From positions 1,054,001 through 1,118,000 of the forward strand of contig NZ_FTNY01000001.1 of NCBI RefSeq assembly GCF_900156575.1: DNA of 64,000 bases, given 5' to 3'. Both the position numbers and the translations under genes were made by a program. Source of the stretch: Chryseobacterium shigense. Its GTDB lineage: Bacteria; Bacteroidota; Bacteroidia; Flavobacteriales; Weeksellaceae. Below the pieces are notes generated by a model. The model worked only from the letters and a program-made list of their open reading frames with translations, made no database searches and had not been told where the DNA came from. This document shows, piece by piece, positions 43,993-52,999 of the stretch (the first letter of the stretch is position 1; each line of letters begins with the position of its first letter).

Positions 43993-44202
43993 ATGAAAAA
44001 GTTATTGTTAGCAGCCGTAGGTTTAGGGATAGTCGTTGTGAGCTGTGGAACTAAAGAATCTTCGATGTCATCGGGTAATACAGATTCTACGGCAGCAGTT
44101 AATGCCAAAACTGTAGCACCTGTAACGACAGACTCATCAAAGATGGTAGTAACAGATAGTGTGAGAGTGGATTCAGTTGCTGCTCCACGTCCGGCTAAAT
44201 AA
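43993..44202 (+). CDS. Small lipoprotein rich in Ser/Thr/Val
   Basis: 69 residues. MKKLLLAAVGLGIVVVSCGT ends in a lipobox (VVSC). The mature part is a low-complexity Ser/Thr/Val/Asp chain (SMSSGNTDSTAAVNAKTVAP), likely extended and surface-tethered. Resembles the next gene in design. Own terminator. Confidence 0.8.
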   Translation: MKKLLLAAVGLGIVVVSCGTKESSMSSGNTDSTAAVNAKTVAPVTTDSSKMVVTDSVRVDSVAAPRPAK

Positions 44203-44230
44203 TATAAACAGCTTATAATCTAAAAAATGG

Positions 44231-44266
44231 AAAATCTGCAGATGAAAGTTCTGCAGATTTTTTTTT
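44231..44266 (+). terminator. Terminator after the first small lipoprotein
   Basis: Stem AAATCTGCAGA / TCTGCAGATTT followed by a run of T. Confidence 0.9.
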
Positions 44267-44403
44267 ATGGTCATCCAAAGAAAAAGTTTGACTTTCACAA
44301 GTTTCATTTAAAAAATGATGATTTCATTTTCTTTAGTATTGCATTAAAAATAAATTCTTCTTATAATATAGAGAGTACTTTCATAAAACTGTTAATATTT
44401 CTT

Positions 44404-44411
44404 TATATTTG
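44404..44411 (+). promoter_or_regulatory. -7 box of the second small lipoprotein gene
   Basis: TATATTTG fits TAnnTTTG and lies 29 bp before the ATG; no clear TTG element at the usual upstream distance. Confidence 0.5.
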
Positions 44412-44439
44412 ATTGTATTAAACATTAAAATTAATTATT

Positions 44440-44649
44440 ATGAAAAAATTGTGGATAGGAGTTGTTCTTGGGGTTATGGTTTTAGGAAGCTGTGCGCAGA
44501 ACAAAGAGAAAAGAGAAGAATTCAAAAATGAACATGATAAAGATTCTCTGAGAAATCATATGGGAGATTCTGCTGTGGCCAATTCTGAACCTGCTCCAGC
44601 TTCTCATGATACTGTAAAAGTAAAATCAGACAGTCTCAAGACTAAATAA
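44440..44649 (+). CDS. Small charged lipoprotein
   Basis: 69 residues. Lipobox at the end of MKKLWIGVVLGVMVLGSC. The mature part is highly charged and low-complexity (NKEKREEFKNEHDKDSLRNH, then SEPAPASHDTVKVKSD). Same design and length as the lipoprotein 238 bp upstream, with its own promoter and terminator; an old duplication or parallel type. Function unknown. Confidence 0.8.
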   Translation: MKKLWIGVVLGVMVLGSCAQNKEKREEFKNEHDKDSLRNHMGDSAVANSEPAPASHDTVKVKSDSLKTK

Positions 44650-44653
44650 ATAA

Positions 44654-44682
44654 CAAATCCGCAGCTATCGCTGCGGATTTGC
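44654..44682. terminator. Bidirectional hairpin between convergent genes
   Basis: Stem CAAATCCGCAGC / GCTGCGGATTTG (small loop) lies between the small lipoprotein and the collar-like protein gene, which converge here. The T-run is weak on both strands. Confidence 0.65.
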
Positions 44683-44754
44683 ACTTAAAAAAACTTGACT
44701 GAAAAAAACCGGGCAATCAACCCCGATTGTATTATAAAACACTTCATTTCAGGG

Positions 44755-45648
44755 CTATTCTCCCAGATAGATAAAGGTATTGACGACCATATAGGCGGAT
44801 CTGTTATCCATTGTGGCTCCCAAACCTCCCGTAGGAATGGTGGCAATTCCTGACAAGGAATGGATGTGCGCTCCGGAAGTAGCCGTATTCCCCATCATTC
44901 CAACTCCTCCCCATGAGGATGAGTCACTATTTCCCTGATAATGACCGGAGCCATTATTACCTACATTGGTACCCCCGAGAAGAAAACCTCCCTCATCTGA
45001 AGTATGGGTATGTGCTCCTGCGCTTTCCGCCGTTCCGCTTACCACCCCAATCAGATTAATATCCGGAAGATTCGAACGGGTAATTGTCATGTTGTTATTC
45101 CCGCCCTGACTTCCCAGTAGTTCGGCACCATTTCGTGTTTTCAGAACCCTATCTGCTGCATCCGGAAGACTTGTGGTGAAGCCTAAGCCAGCTGCAGAAG
45201 TCTGCGCAGATGATGGAAGAGAGGAAACGGATCTTCCATTAAGCAAATACCATCCATTATGATCTGAAGGCTGCATAGAATTTTTAATATCTCCTGCTGA
45301 CTGGGGATTCAGTTTTCTGGGATCCCCCGGTAACATTCTCTGCCACATTTTCCCATCATAATAATAGAGTCCTGCGGCGGTAATATTGGCCGTTTTACTG
45401 CTGGGTACTCTTACCGCTGCCGAAGCATAAACAATAGTTCCCGCATGATTCTCTGTGTACTGGGAATCACCTGCCTTGATCTCTTCCCCTGAAAGCCTTG
45501 GGGGTAATACCCCTTCCGCTGTTGATCCGTCGGTTCTTTTCGCGACGATGTCCAGACTCGCAATTGGCATTGGGGTATTGATTCCTATCTGCGCTAAAGC
45601 AGCATTGGATAATACGGATGCCAACACGACTGTTAAAGTTGTCTTCAT
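44755..45648 (-). CDS. Exported protein with phage-collar-like C-terminal domain
   Basis: 297 residues with signal peptide (MKTTLTVVLASVLSNAALAQ). After IGINTPMPIASLDIVAKRTD, a start typical of secreted Bacteroidota proteins with tail-fibre-like design, comes LYYYDGKMWQRML and a C-terminal collar-type domain with Gly/Ser/His-rich loops (SAGAHTHTSDEGGF, TSGAHIHSLSG) ending in RSAYMVVNTFIYLGE, as in phage tail collar proteins. Likely surface or secreted; function unknown. The membrane regulator gene lies upstream on the same strand. Confidence 0.78.
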   Translation of the reverse strand: MKTTLTVVLASVLSNAALAQIGINTPMPIASLDIVAKRTDGSTAEGVLPPRLSGEEIKAGDSQYTENHAGTIVYASAAVRVPSSKTANITAAGLYYYDGKMWQRMLPGDPRKLNPQSAGDIKNSMQPSDHNGWYLLNGRSVSSLPSSAQTSAAGLGFTTSLPDAADRVLKTRNGAELLGSQGGNNNMTITRSNLPDINLIGVVSGTAESAGAHTHTSDEGGFLLGGTNVGNNGSGHYQGNSDSSSWGGVGMMGNTATSGAHIHSLSGIATIPTGGLGATMDNRSAYMVVNTFIYLGE

Positions 45649-45912
45649 GTGTTTAATTTACTAGTTTAAAGTTTTCATGGTTTGTGTAAAATAATTGGCA
45701 GACATTTTACACCGTCTAGTAATTTTTAGTTTTAGTTTTGATCGCTGCTCTGCCTGATCAGGAATAAAGATTAAAAAAGTGAGTGACAAACTGCAGTGGG
45801 CTTATTCCTGTAAAGCTGCGCAAAGATATCGATGTGAATGTCTTACGTAAAACAATAGGTTATCAGTTTTCATGAAAATGAAAAGACAGAATACATTAAA
45901 ACGATCCTGTTC

Positions 45913-47541
45913 CTAATTGTTTTCAGTAAAATGAACATTTTTATCTGATTGATTTTCAGCATCTAGGTATTTAATATATGCTGAGGGAGAAAAATCTGTC
46001 ACCGCTTTAAAGACAGAAGCGAATTTACTGTGAGAAGAAAAACCGCATTCGTCTGCAAGGATGCTGATCTTGTACTGTCTGTACTTTTCGTCTTTGATCA
46101 GTTTATCAATGATATAGTTGATCCTTAAACGATTGACATAAGTTTTAACATCAGCACTTTTATGCTGATTGATTACATAAGAGAGATATTTTGTATTGGT
46201 ATTAAGCTCTGCCGCAAGAAAAGACAATGACATATTCTTGTTATTATAAAGATCTCCCTTTTCGAATTCCTCAAGAAGTTCGAGTAATTTCGACTCTGTT
46301 TCAGAGGTCATGAGGGATTCATTTCTTTTTTTGTCGGGTCCTCCTGCTCTGTCATCTACTTCTTCTACAGAAATGTTTGAAAAATCGTCCTCCTCGGTTT
46401 TTACAGGTAAAGATTCACTGTGGGAACTGATCATTTGCAGCTGCGTTCTTATAATATTCCTGAATTTAGAGCGCTGTTTTTTCTGTTTTACTTTAAAAAA
46501 AGCAACAATTCCAAAGAGGGAAATCAGCAGTACAATGATAGCGGTATTTTTTACAATACTGATCTGTGTATTTTTTTTATTAGGTTTTGCTAAATTTTCA
46601 GGAGCTATGATTGCAAATTCGCGATTCCTGGCGGTAAGGCTGTCGTAAGCTTTTACATATTTTACGGCATACAGGGCGGCTTTAAAATTATCTCCCGTTC
46701 CTTCATAATAATCATTGATATTGGAATATACTGCTTTTTTCAGCTTAAGACTTCGGGAGCTGTCTGCCATATTCTCTGCTTTTTTAAGATAGATTTCGGC
46801 ATCTTCCCAGTTTTTTTGTTTCAGACGGATGCCCCCCAGACCATTATAAACCAGACCAAGAACACAGCATTTTTCTTTAAGCATGGATTCTGCTTTCCGG
46901 TAATAATTTTCTGAAACAGCATAATCTTTAAGTCTAAAATAAATATCTCCAAGGATCTGGTAAGAAGCAGCTACAGCTCTGTCGTTCTCCTCTATCGTAT
47001 CATCTTTACCAAAAGAGTTCAATGAAATTTTTATATACTTCACGGCATCCATATAACTTCCCTGCTCCATTTCGTAATAGGCCATTTCCTGATTCAGCAG
47101 TCCCAACATTTCAGCTTTTGTATGAGAATCAGTGATGTGTTTTGAAGCTTCTATCCCCTGTAATGTATATTTTTTTGACCTTTCATGAAGTCCCACCAGC
47201 CTATATTCTTTAGCCAGAAACTCATTGACCCGGGAAAACCATTCTGCATTGTCAATCTGATTGAGTAATGAGTGAGCATTCTCTGCGTAACAAATAGATT
47301 TTTTGAATTCGCCTGCAGCATGATAGAGATCCGCAGAAAGTAAGAGACTTTTGACTTTATCAAGGGGTATTTGTGCAGACCCATACAAAGAATCTGCTGT
47401 TTTCAGAGCTTTGGGAATATCTTTTGGAACCGACTGAATGGATGTTCTTTCACAGATCTGATCGAAACCATATTTTTTCTGAGCCCAGATGGGGACAGCA
47501 GTAATGAACAAAAACAAAAGTTTTAGCATACTTCTAGACAT
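45913..47541 (-). CDS. TPR membrane protein with AraC-type DNA-binding domain
   Basis: 542 residues: signal or N-terminal hydrophobic segment (MLKLLFLFITAVPIWAQ), about 280 residues of TPR repeats outside the membrane (AASYQILGDIYFRLKDYAVS, LVYNGLGGIRLKQKNWEDAE), one membrane helix (TAIIVLLISLFGIVAFF, about 337-353), then a cytoplasmic linker and an AraC DNA-binding domain (LAAELNTNTKYLSYVI; ISILADECGFSSHSKFASVF). A one-component sensor-regulator design common in Bacteroidota. It may control the collar-like protein 264 bp downstream or the exported thioredoxin transcribed divergently. Confidence 0.92.
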   Translation of the reverse strand: MSRSMLKLLFLFITAVPIWAQKKYGFDQICERTSIQSVPKDIPKALKTADSLYGSAQIPLDKVKSLLLSADLYHAAGEFKKSICYAENAHSLLNQIDNAEWFSRVNEFLAKEYRLVGLHERSKKYTLQGIEASKHITDSHTKAEMLGLLNQEMAYYEMEQGSYMDAVKYIKISLNSFGKDDTIEENDRAVAASYQILGDIYFRLKDYAVSENYYRKAESMLKEKCCVLGLVYNGLGGIRLKQKNWEDAEIYLKKAENMADSSRSLKLKKAVYSNINDYYEGTGDNFKAALYAVKYVKAYDSLTARNREFAIIAPENLAKPNKKNTQISIVKNTAIIVLLISLFGIVAFFKVKQKKQRSKFRNIIRTQLQMISSHSESLPVKTEEDDFSNISVEEVDDRAGGPDKKRNESLMTSETESKLLELLEEFEKGDLYNNKNMSLSFLAAELNTNTKYLSYVINQHKSADVKTYVNRLRINYIIDKLIKDEKYRQYKISILADECGFSSHSKFASVFKAVTDFSPSAYIKYLDAENQSDKNVHFTENN

Positions 47542-47805
47542 AAAAAAATAAATTATTATTTTTGATTTTATAATAATTCATCATTTTCACGGGGTGTCTT
47601 TTTGTTTTTTACAAAGTTACTACTATTTTATATTTTATTAAAATATTCTACTATCATTTAATTTTTTTAACTAAAAAAGCAATTATTATTTATTTTAATA
47701 ATACAAAATCCCTAATTTTCACATTAAATAGATTTATTATCTATCGAAAATAAAATATCCGTAACTATTTTCTATTTGCCCCGACCTATATGCTTACATA
47801 ATTAT

Positions 47806-47813
47806 TACATTTG
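47806..47813 (+). promoter_or_regulatory. -7 box of the exported thioredoxin gene
   Basis: TACATTTG (TAnnTTTG) 18 bp before the ATG; a TTTG at 47775-47778 is at 27 bp, longer than the usual spacing. Confidence 0.5.
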
Positions 47814-47831
47814 TAATCAATAAAAAGTTTT

Positions 47832-48992
47832 ATGAAAAAATTAACCCTATTTTCTTCTTTATTTATAGGAGCTCTTGCTTTCGCACAGGGAATTAAATTT
47901 GAAGATAGCAATTTCGCAACCATACTCGCGAAAGCAAAAAAAGAGAATAAACTTGTATTTGTAGACGCTTATGCATCATGGTGCGGACCTTGTAAGCTGA
48001 TGGTAAAAAATATTTTCCCACTGCAGACCGTTGGAGATTTTTACAATTCCCATTTCGTGAATGCCAAGATAGATATGGAAAAAGGAGAAGGAGTAGGACT
48101 TGCAAAGAAATACAATGTAAAAGCATTCCCTACCTACCTTTTTATCAATGGTGACGGAGAAGAAGTACACCGAACGTTAGGCTACGTAGAGGAAAAAGAT
48201 TTTATTCAGTTTGCTAAAGATGCCGAAGATCCCAATAAAAGACTGACTGCCTTAAAGCAAAAATTTGAAAATGGAGAAAAAGACCCTGAATTTTTAAAAA
48301 CTCTTGCAGGCCTTACCATTTATAATGATTCGGAGTTTGCAGGAAAAGTATTAGACCGGTATTTCCAGCAGAAGACAACTCTTGACCAGGAAGATGTAGA
48401 AATGCTTCTTTCGGGAACTCAGAGCACGGAAAGTCCTCTGTATAAAATATTTCAGGCAAAAAAAGCAGAGATCATCAAAATTTTCCCGGAAGATAAGTAT
48501 GCAAAATTCGACAAGAATATCAAACTGAATACCGTTCTTAAAAAGGCTTACAACGCAGACACAAAAACCTGGAATGAGAATTATTTCCTTACAGAAAGTC
48601 AAAAATTCTTAACCAAAGAAGAATCTGAAAAGATTTTGAAAAGAGCAAAAGCCAACAGAGCTTTAAAGAATAAAGATATTCCTACTTATGAGAAGCTAAC
48701 CCTGGAATTGTATGAAGATTATTCTGCCATGAGTTCTGAAGAATTAAACTCTTTAGCATGGAATTTTTTTGAAAACGTAAGCAGCAAAACGTCTCTTGAA
48801 AAAGCGGTAGCATGGGCTCAGGAATCTGTAAAGAAAAATGAAAATTATGCCAATACAGATACTTTAGCCAATCTTTACAGCAAGATAGGAGATAAAAAGA
48901 ATGCGAAGATGTGGGCTGAAAAGTCTATTCAGCTTGCTAAAAGCAAAGGAGAAGATTCAACCGATACAGAGAAATTATTGAAGAGCCTTTAA
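47832..48992 (+). CDS. Exported thioredoxin-family protein
   Basis: 386 residues with signal peptide (MKKLTLFSSLFIGALAFAQG). Thioredoxin domain at about 20-130 with redox Cys51 and Cys54 in WCGPC and the cis-Pro100 in KAFPTY. The remaining 250 residues are helical with a TPR-like end (WAQESVKKNENYANTDTLAN). It probably reduces or isomerises disulfides in the periplasm; partner unknown. Strong terminator follows. Confidence 0.9.
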   Translation: MKKLTLFSSLFIGALAFAQGIKFEDSNFATILAKAKKENKLVFVDAYASWCGPCKLMVKNIFPLQTVGDFYNSHFVNAKIDMEKGEGVGLAKKYNVKAFPTYLFINGDGEEVHRTLGYVEEKDFIQFAKDAEDPNKRLTALKQKFENGEKDPEFLKTLAGLTIYNDSEFAGKVLDRYFQQKTTLDQEDVEMLLSGTQSTESPLYKIFQAKKAEIIKIFPEDKYAKFDKNIKLNTVLKKAYNADTKTWNENYFLTESQKFLTKEESEKILKRAKANRALKNKDIPTYEKLTLELYEDYSAMSSEELNSLAWNFFENVSSKTSLEKAVAWAQESVKKNENYANTDTLANLYSKIGDKKNAKMWAEKSIQLAKSKGEDSTDTEKLLKSL

Positions 48993-49012
48993 CGTAACGC
49001 TTCAATACCATA

Positions 49013-49045
49013 AAAAAGACCGCAGATGATTTCTGCGGTCTTTTC
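49013..49045 (+). terminator. Terminator after the thioredoxin gene
   Basis: Stem AAAAGACCGCAGA / TCTGCGGTCTTTT with a 5-nt loop; symmetric, so it can also serve the convergent gene. Confidence 0.9.
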
Positions 49046-49067
49046 TATGAAAATATCTGTTAAATAA

Positions 49068-49808
49068 TTATTTTAACCGTTTCACAGACATCTGGGTAAC
49101 CGGTCCGGATCCTGTAGATCCACTGCTGAGATATCTGATCGTTGTACCAGCTCCGTCTGGCGCCACTCTGAATGAATATCGACCGGAAGCGAGCATAGGA
49201 ATAGAGGTAATCAGTGTATAAGTCTGAAAATGTCCGGTTGGAGCAGTAAAATAATCATTGACCATCGCCACCCAGCTATTCGTAGTACTATCCCATATTC
49301 CTATAACAGGGCTTTTGCCATTATCCGTAGATAACTGTACATTCATGATCACCTCATAAATACCATCTGCTTTTACAGTAAACAAATTGGTTCTGGCACT
49401 TGAAAAATAGTTATTTTGATTGTCGATAATGACATTGGTCAAATTTTCTATAGTATACGTTCTATCCACTGAAGCTGATAATACATAGTCAGCAGTCATC
49501 TGTACTACAATTTCCTGAGCCACGATAAATTGTCCGTTCACAGCAATCACGGTACCTGTATCATTAGGAACACCAGCCAGGTTTTCCCAGGTAGGCACTG
49601 CGCCTGGCCCGTTGGATTTTAAAACCTGTCCTGCTCTTCCTGCAGAACCTGTCCTTATAGCATCCCCCCCTAAGTTCAATTCATTGGTAATCTGAAGTGA
49701 GCCATTGACATGGAGATTCTTTTGAGGTGTGGGAGTACTAATTCCCACTTGTGAGTATGTTAGTAAAGGAAGTAATAAGATTCCTAAAATTAAATTCTTT
49801 TTCATCAT
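49068..49808 (-). CDS. C1q-like secreted protein, tandem copy 1
   Basis: 246 residues from the Met at 49808, chosen to match the two paralogues (MMKKNLILG...). Signal peptide, then VGISTPTPQKNLHVNGSLQI, a Gly/Pro-rich linker and a C-terminal beta-sandwich reminiscent of C1q/TNF-like domains (FTVKADGIYEVIMNVQLSTD, PVIGIWDSTTNSWVAMVNDY, RYSFRVAPDG). Ends VTQMSVKRLK. Likely secreted or surface, possibly trimeric by fold. Tandem with two close paralogues on the same strand. Confidence 0.8.
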   Translation of the reverse strand: MMKKNLILGILLLPLLTYSQVGISTPTPQKNLHVNGSLQITNELNLGGDAIRTGSAGRAGQVLKSNGPGAVPTWENLAGVPNDTGTVIAVNGQFIVAQEIVVQMTADYVLSASVDRTYTIENLTNVIIDNQNNYFSSARTNLFTVKADGIYEVIMNVQLSTDNGKSPVIGIWDSTTNSWVAMVNDYFTAPTGHFQTYTLITSIPMLASGRYSFRVAPDGAGTTIRYLSSGSTGSGPVTQMSVKRLK

Positions 49809-49909
49809 TGTGTTTTTAATTAATGTGCCCCCTAAAGCTCTGTATTTTGTAAAGATTACCAAAAAAAGAACAGCAGTGCATCTGAATTCTATGAAAATCT
49901 CTTTGACCA

Positions 49910-50647
49910 TTATTTCAAACGTTTCAAAGATATTTGAGTAATCGGCCCGGCCCCTGTAATTCCGGTACTGACATACTTTACTACGGTACTAACTGTATTA
50001 GCCAACCTAAATGAATAGGTACTGGAAGCGGTCATAGGAATAGAGGTAATCAGTGTATAGGTTTGTAACCCTCCGGTCGGAGTGCTAAAATAATCATTGA
50101 CACAAGCTACCCATCGGTTTGCTGTATCGTCCCATATCCCTATCACCGGAACCGACCCGTTATCAGTAGACAATTGTGCATTCATTTTAATCTGAAAAAC
50201 ACCATCTGCCGGTATCGTAAATGAGTTGCCTATAGAAGTTCCGGAATAACGGTTTTCATTGTCTATAATTTCATTTGTCAGGTTTCCAATAAAAAGGCCT
50301 GCATTACCGGCTGGAGGTACAGTATAATCAGCAGTGAGCTGTACGACAATTTCCTGGGCAATGATAAATTCTCCGTTCAATGCAATTACAGTTCCCGTAG
50401 CATTAGGAACGCCGGCCACATTTTGCCAGGTTGGAGCTAAGCCGGGGCCATTGGATTTTAAAACCTGTCCTGGTGTTCCGGCAGAACCTGCTGTTCTGGC
50501 ATCACCCCCTACGTTCAACTCATTGGTAATCTGGAGTGAGCCATTGACATGTAAATTTTTCCGAGGTGTCCGTGTATTAATTCCCACTTGTGAATAGGCT
50601 AATACAGGAAGCAATACTACTCCTAAAATTAAATTCTTTTTCATCAT
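49910..50647 (-). CDS. C1q-like secreted protein, tandem copy 2
   Basis: 245 residues. Same plan as its neighbours: MMKKNLILGVVLLPVLAYSQ, VGINTRTPRKNLHVNGSLQI, then the C-terminal beta domain (FTIPADGVFQIKMNAQLSTD, ITSIPMTASSTYSFRLANT) ending ITQISLKRLK. The variable stretch between (AGNAGLFIGNLTNEIIDNEN) differs most from the other copies. Confidence 0.82.
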   Translation of the reverse strand: MMKKNLILGVVLLPVLAYSQVGINTRTPRKNLHVNGSLQITNELNVGGDARTAGSAGTPGQVLKSNGPGLAPTWQNVAGVPNATGTVIALNGEFIIAQEIVVQLTADYTVPPAGNAGLFIGNLTNEIIDNENRYSGTSIGNSFTIPADGVFQIKMNAQLSTDNGSVPVIGIWDDTANRWVACVNDYFSTPTGGLQTYTLITSIPMTASSTYSFRLANTVSTVVKYVSTGITGAGPITQISLKRLK

Positions 50648-50749
50648 TGTGTTTTTTAATCATTTGATCTTTACAGATCTGTATTTTGTAAACGCTTTTG
50701 AACAATAATCGTCAAAAGCTTTTTCCATTGGTTACAATCTTACTAAGAG

Positions 50750-51493
50750 TTATCTTAACCGTTTAACAGATATCTGAGTAATTGGTCCGGAACCCGTAGC
50801 TCCACTGCTGAGATATTTAATTGTAGTATTAGCAGCCTGACGGTTAGCTATTCTAAAAGAATAGGTATGGGAAGCCAGCATTGGAATAGAAGTAAGCAGC
50901 GTGTATGTTTGCAAATTTCCGCTGGGGGCCGTAAAATCGTCATTGACACGGGCCACCCATTTATTTTCGGAATCGTCCCAGATTCCGATGACCGGTCTAT
51001 TTCCATTATTTGTTGTTAACTGCATATTCATATCCACCTGATAGACTCCATCAGCAGATATTGTAAATGAGTTGGTGATATCGTTTCCCGAATAACGGTT
51101 TTCGTTGTCTACAATTTCTTGAGTCAGATTTCCAATAAAATATGTTGAATTTCCGGTATTAGGTATTGAAAAATCAGCAGTGAGCTGTACAACAATTTCC
51201 TGAGCAACGATAAATTGTCCATTGACGACAATCACTGTTCCGGTAGCATTGGGAACACCAGCAAGATTTTCCCAGGTTGGTGCTGTACCAGGACCGCCAG
51301 ATTTTAAGACCTGACCTGTTGTTCCCGCACTGCCTGCTGTTTTAGCGTCCCCTCCGACATTTAATTCATTGGTGATCTGGAGTGAACCATTGACATGTAA
51401 ACTCTTTTGTGGTGTTGGTGTATTAATTCCTACTTGAGAATAGGCGAATACAGGAAGTACTAATACTCCTAAAATTAAATTCTTTTTCATCAT
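50750..51493 (-). CDS. C1q-like secreted protein, tandem copy 3
   Basis: 247 residues. MMKKNLILGVLVLPVFAYSQ, VGINTPTPQKSLHVNGSLQI, C-terminal beta domain (FTISADGVYQVDMNMQLTTN, TSIPMLASHTYSFRIANRQA) ending ITQISVKRLR. First gene in transcription order. Each copy keeps an almost identical start region (CACAATGATGAAAAAGAATT), a sign of rather recent duplication or gene conversion. Confidence 0.82.
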   Translation of the reverse strand: MMKKNLILGVLVLPVFAYSQVGINTPTPQKSLHVNGSLQITNELNVGGDAKTAGSAGTTGQVLKSGGPGTAPTWENLAGVPNATGTVIVVNGQFIVAQEIVVQLTADFSIPNTGNSTYFIGNLTQEIVDNENRYSGNDITNSFTISADGVYQVDMNMQLTTNNGNRPVIGIWDDSENKWVARVNDDFTAPSGNLQTYTLLTSIPMLASHTYSFRIANRQAANTTIKYLSSGATGSGPITQISVKRLR

Positions 51494-51903
51494 TGTGTTT
51501 TTGATTTATCTATAATCTCTTCCATCGGATTAAGATTTGCAGATTTTTTCAAAAAAAATACCAAACCGTATAGATTTTTTTCTATAAAAAATACAACAAA
51601 CTCATTTATAGAATTATAGTCAATAAAATAAATATATTATCAATTCTCCATTTTTTCAACCTGCGGCTGTACCGTTTATAGTGGTGATAAGTTGTTAAAT
51701 TCAGATTAAAATCTTCTCAGAAAGATGGGTTATAGTAAGATTTTATCATTTATGCAGTACAAAAGTACTAAAATTTAATCATCCCTAACTGTACACAAAA
51801 AAACTTAAAAATAATTCTCTTATTATTGAATAATTTATAATATTTACAAAAAAAAGGAGCTGCCTCAATTTGAGGCAGCTCCTTTCTTATTTCTGTTCAG
51901 AAA
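51494..51903. other. 410-bp AT-rich intergenic region
   Basis: Promoter space for the C1q-like genes and the fabH terminator at 51850-51886. No gene seen. Confidence 0.55.
51850..51886 (-). terminator. Terminator after fabH
   Basis: Perfect 13-bp stem GGAGCTGCCTCAA / TTGAGGCAGCTCC; on the minus strand followed by TTTTTTTTG. Confidence 0.92.
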
Positions 51904-52926
51904 TTAATATTGAAACAATACACTTCCCCAGGTAAATCCGCTTCCAAAAGCTGAAAGAAGCACCAAATCTCCTCTCTTTATTTTCCCTTCTTCAATGGCT
52001 TCGCTTAAAGCGATAGGAATAGAGGCAGCGGTTGTATTTCCGTATCTCTGAATATTGTTGTGAATCTTCTCATCCGGAAGTCCGAATTTCTGCTGTACAA
52101 ACTGGGCAATTCTAAGATTAGCCTGATGAGGAATGAACATATCCAGATCTTCGATGGTTTTTCCGGCTTTATCCAAGGCTTCCTGCATCGTTTCCGGGAA
52201 TCTTGTCACCGCATGTTTGAATACAAAGTTTCCATTCATGATCGGATACACCTCTTTATTGGTCACATTCTCCGGTTCTTTTCTCATTCTGTCGCTCCAT
52301 CCGAATTTAGAACCCGGGAATTGCGTACATAGCTCATCTGCATATTTCCCTTCGGAATGCATATTGACAGATAAAATGTCTCCTGCATTTTCATCTTCCG
52401 TCGCAGACAGGATGATGGCTCCTGCCCCATCTCCAAAAATCACAGAAACCCCTCTTCCTTCATCAGAAAAATCAAGTCCGAAAGAATGAATCTCCGCTCC
52501 TACCACAAGAATATTTTTATAGGTTCCTGATTTGATAAAAGCATTGGCAACGCTCATGGCATAAACAAATCCAGAACACTGATTTCGTACATCCAAAGCA
52601 CCAATAGTATCACACCCCAGCATATCCTGAAGCAAAACACCACAACCCGGAAAATAGTAGTCCGGAGAAAGGGTGGCGAATACAATATAATCTATATCTT
52701 TAGCGGTGAGTCCCGCTTTTTCGAGCGCTTTTTCAGAGGCTTTAAATGCCAGGTAAGCCGTCGTTTCCTGAGAATCGTTTCTGTTTTGTCTGTGTCTCCT
52801 TTCTTTGATGCCCGTTCTTTCCGTAATCCATTCATCATTGGTGGTCATCAGCTTCGCTAAATCATCATTCGTAACAACATGATCCGGAACATAAAATCCT
52901 ATTCCTTTTATTGTACTTTTAATCAT
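51904..52926 (-). CDS. fabH: 3-oxoacyl-ACP synthase III
   Basis: Starts fatty acid chains by condensing acyl-CoA with malonyl-ACP. 340 residues. Catalytic triad seen: Cys117 in VRNQCSGFVYA, His267 in IPHQANLRI and Asn297 in YGNTTAAS; GDGAGAIIL is the usual glycine segment. Organisms of this group often carry more than one FabH-like protein, and this one stands apart from a plsX/rpmF cluster, so it could be an accessory copy for branched primers; that is inference. Monocistronic with own terminator. Confidence 0.94.
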   Translation of the reverse strand: MIKSTIKGIGFYVPDHVVTNDDLAKLMTTNDEWITERTGIKERRHRQNRNDSQETTAYLAFKASEKALEKAGLTAKDIDYIVFATLSPDYYFPGCGVLLQDMLGCDTIGALDVRNQCSGFVYAMSVANAFIKSGTYKNILVVGAEIHSFGLDFSDEGRGVSVIFGDGAGAIILSATEDENAGDILSVNMHSEGKYADELCTQFPGSKFGWSDRMRKEPENVTNKEVYPIMNGNFVFKHAVTRFPETMQEALDKAGKTIEDLDMFIPHQANLRIAQFVQQKFGLPDEKIHNNIQRYGNTTAASIPIALSEAIEEGKIKRGDLVLLSAFGSGFTWGSVLFQY

Positions 52927-52999
52927 ATAGTTTTTTTAATTTTGGCAAAGATAAAATTATTTAACCCATAGTTTTTTAAAATAGTAGTATTTTTATCAT

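Noticed and set aside
44227..44412. 61-codon frame after the first small lipoprotein
   Set aside because: It starts in the terminator stem and covers the promoter of the next gene.
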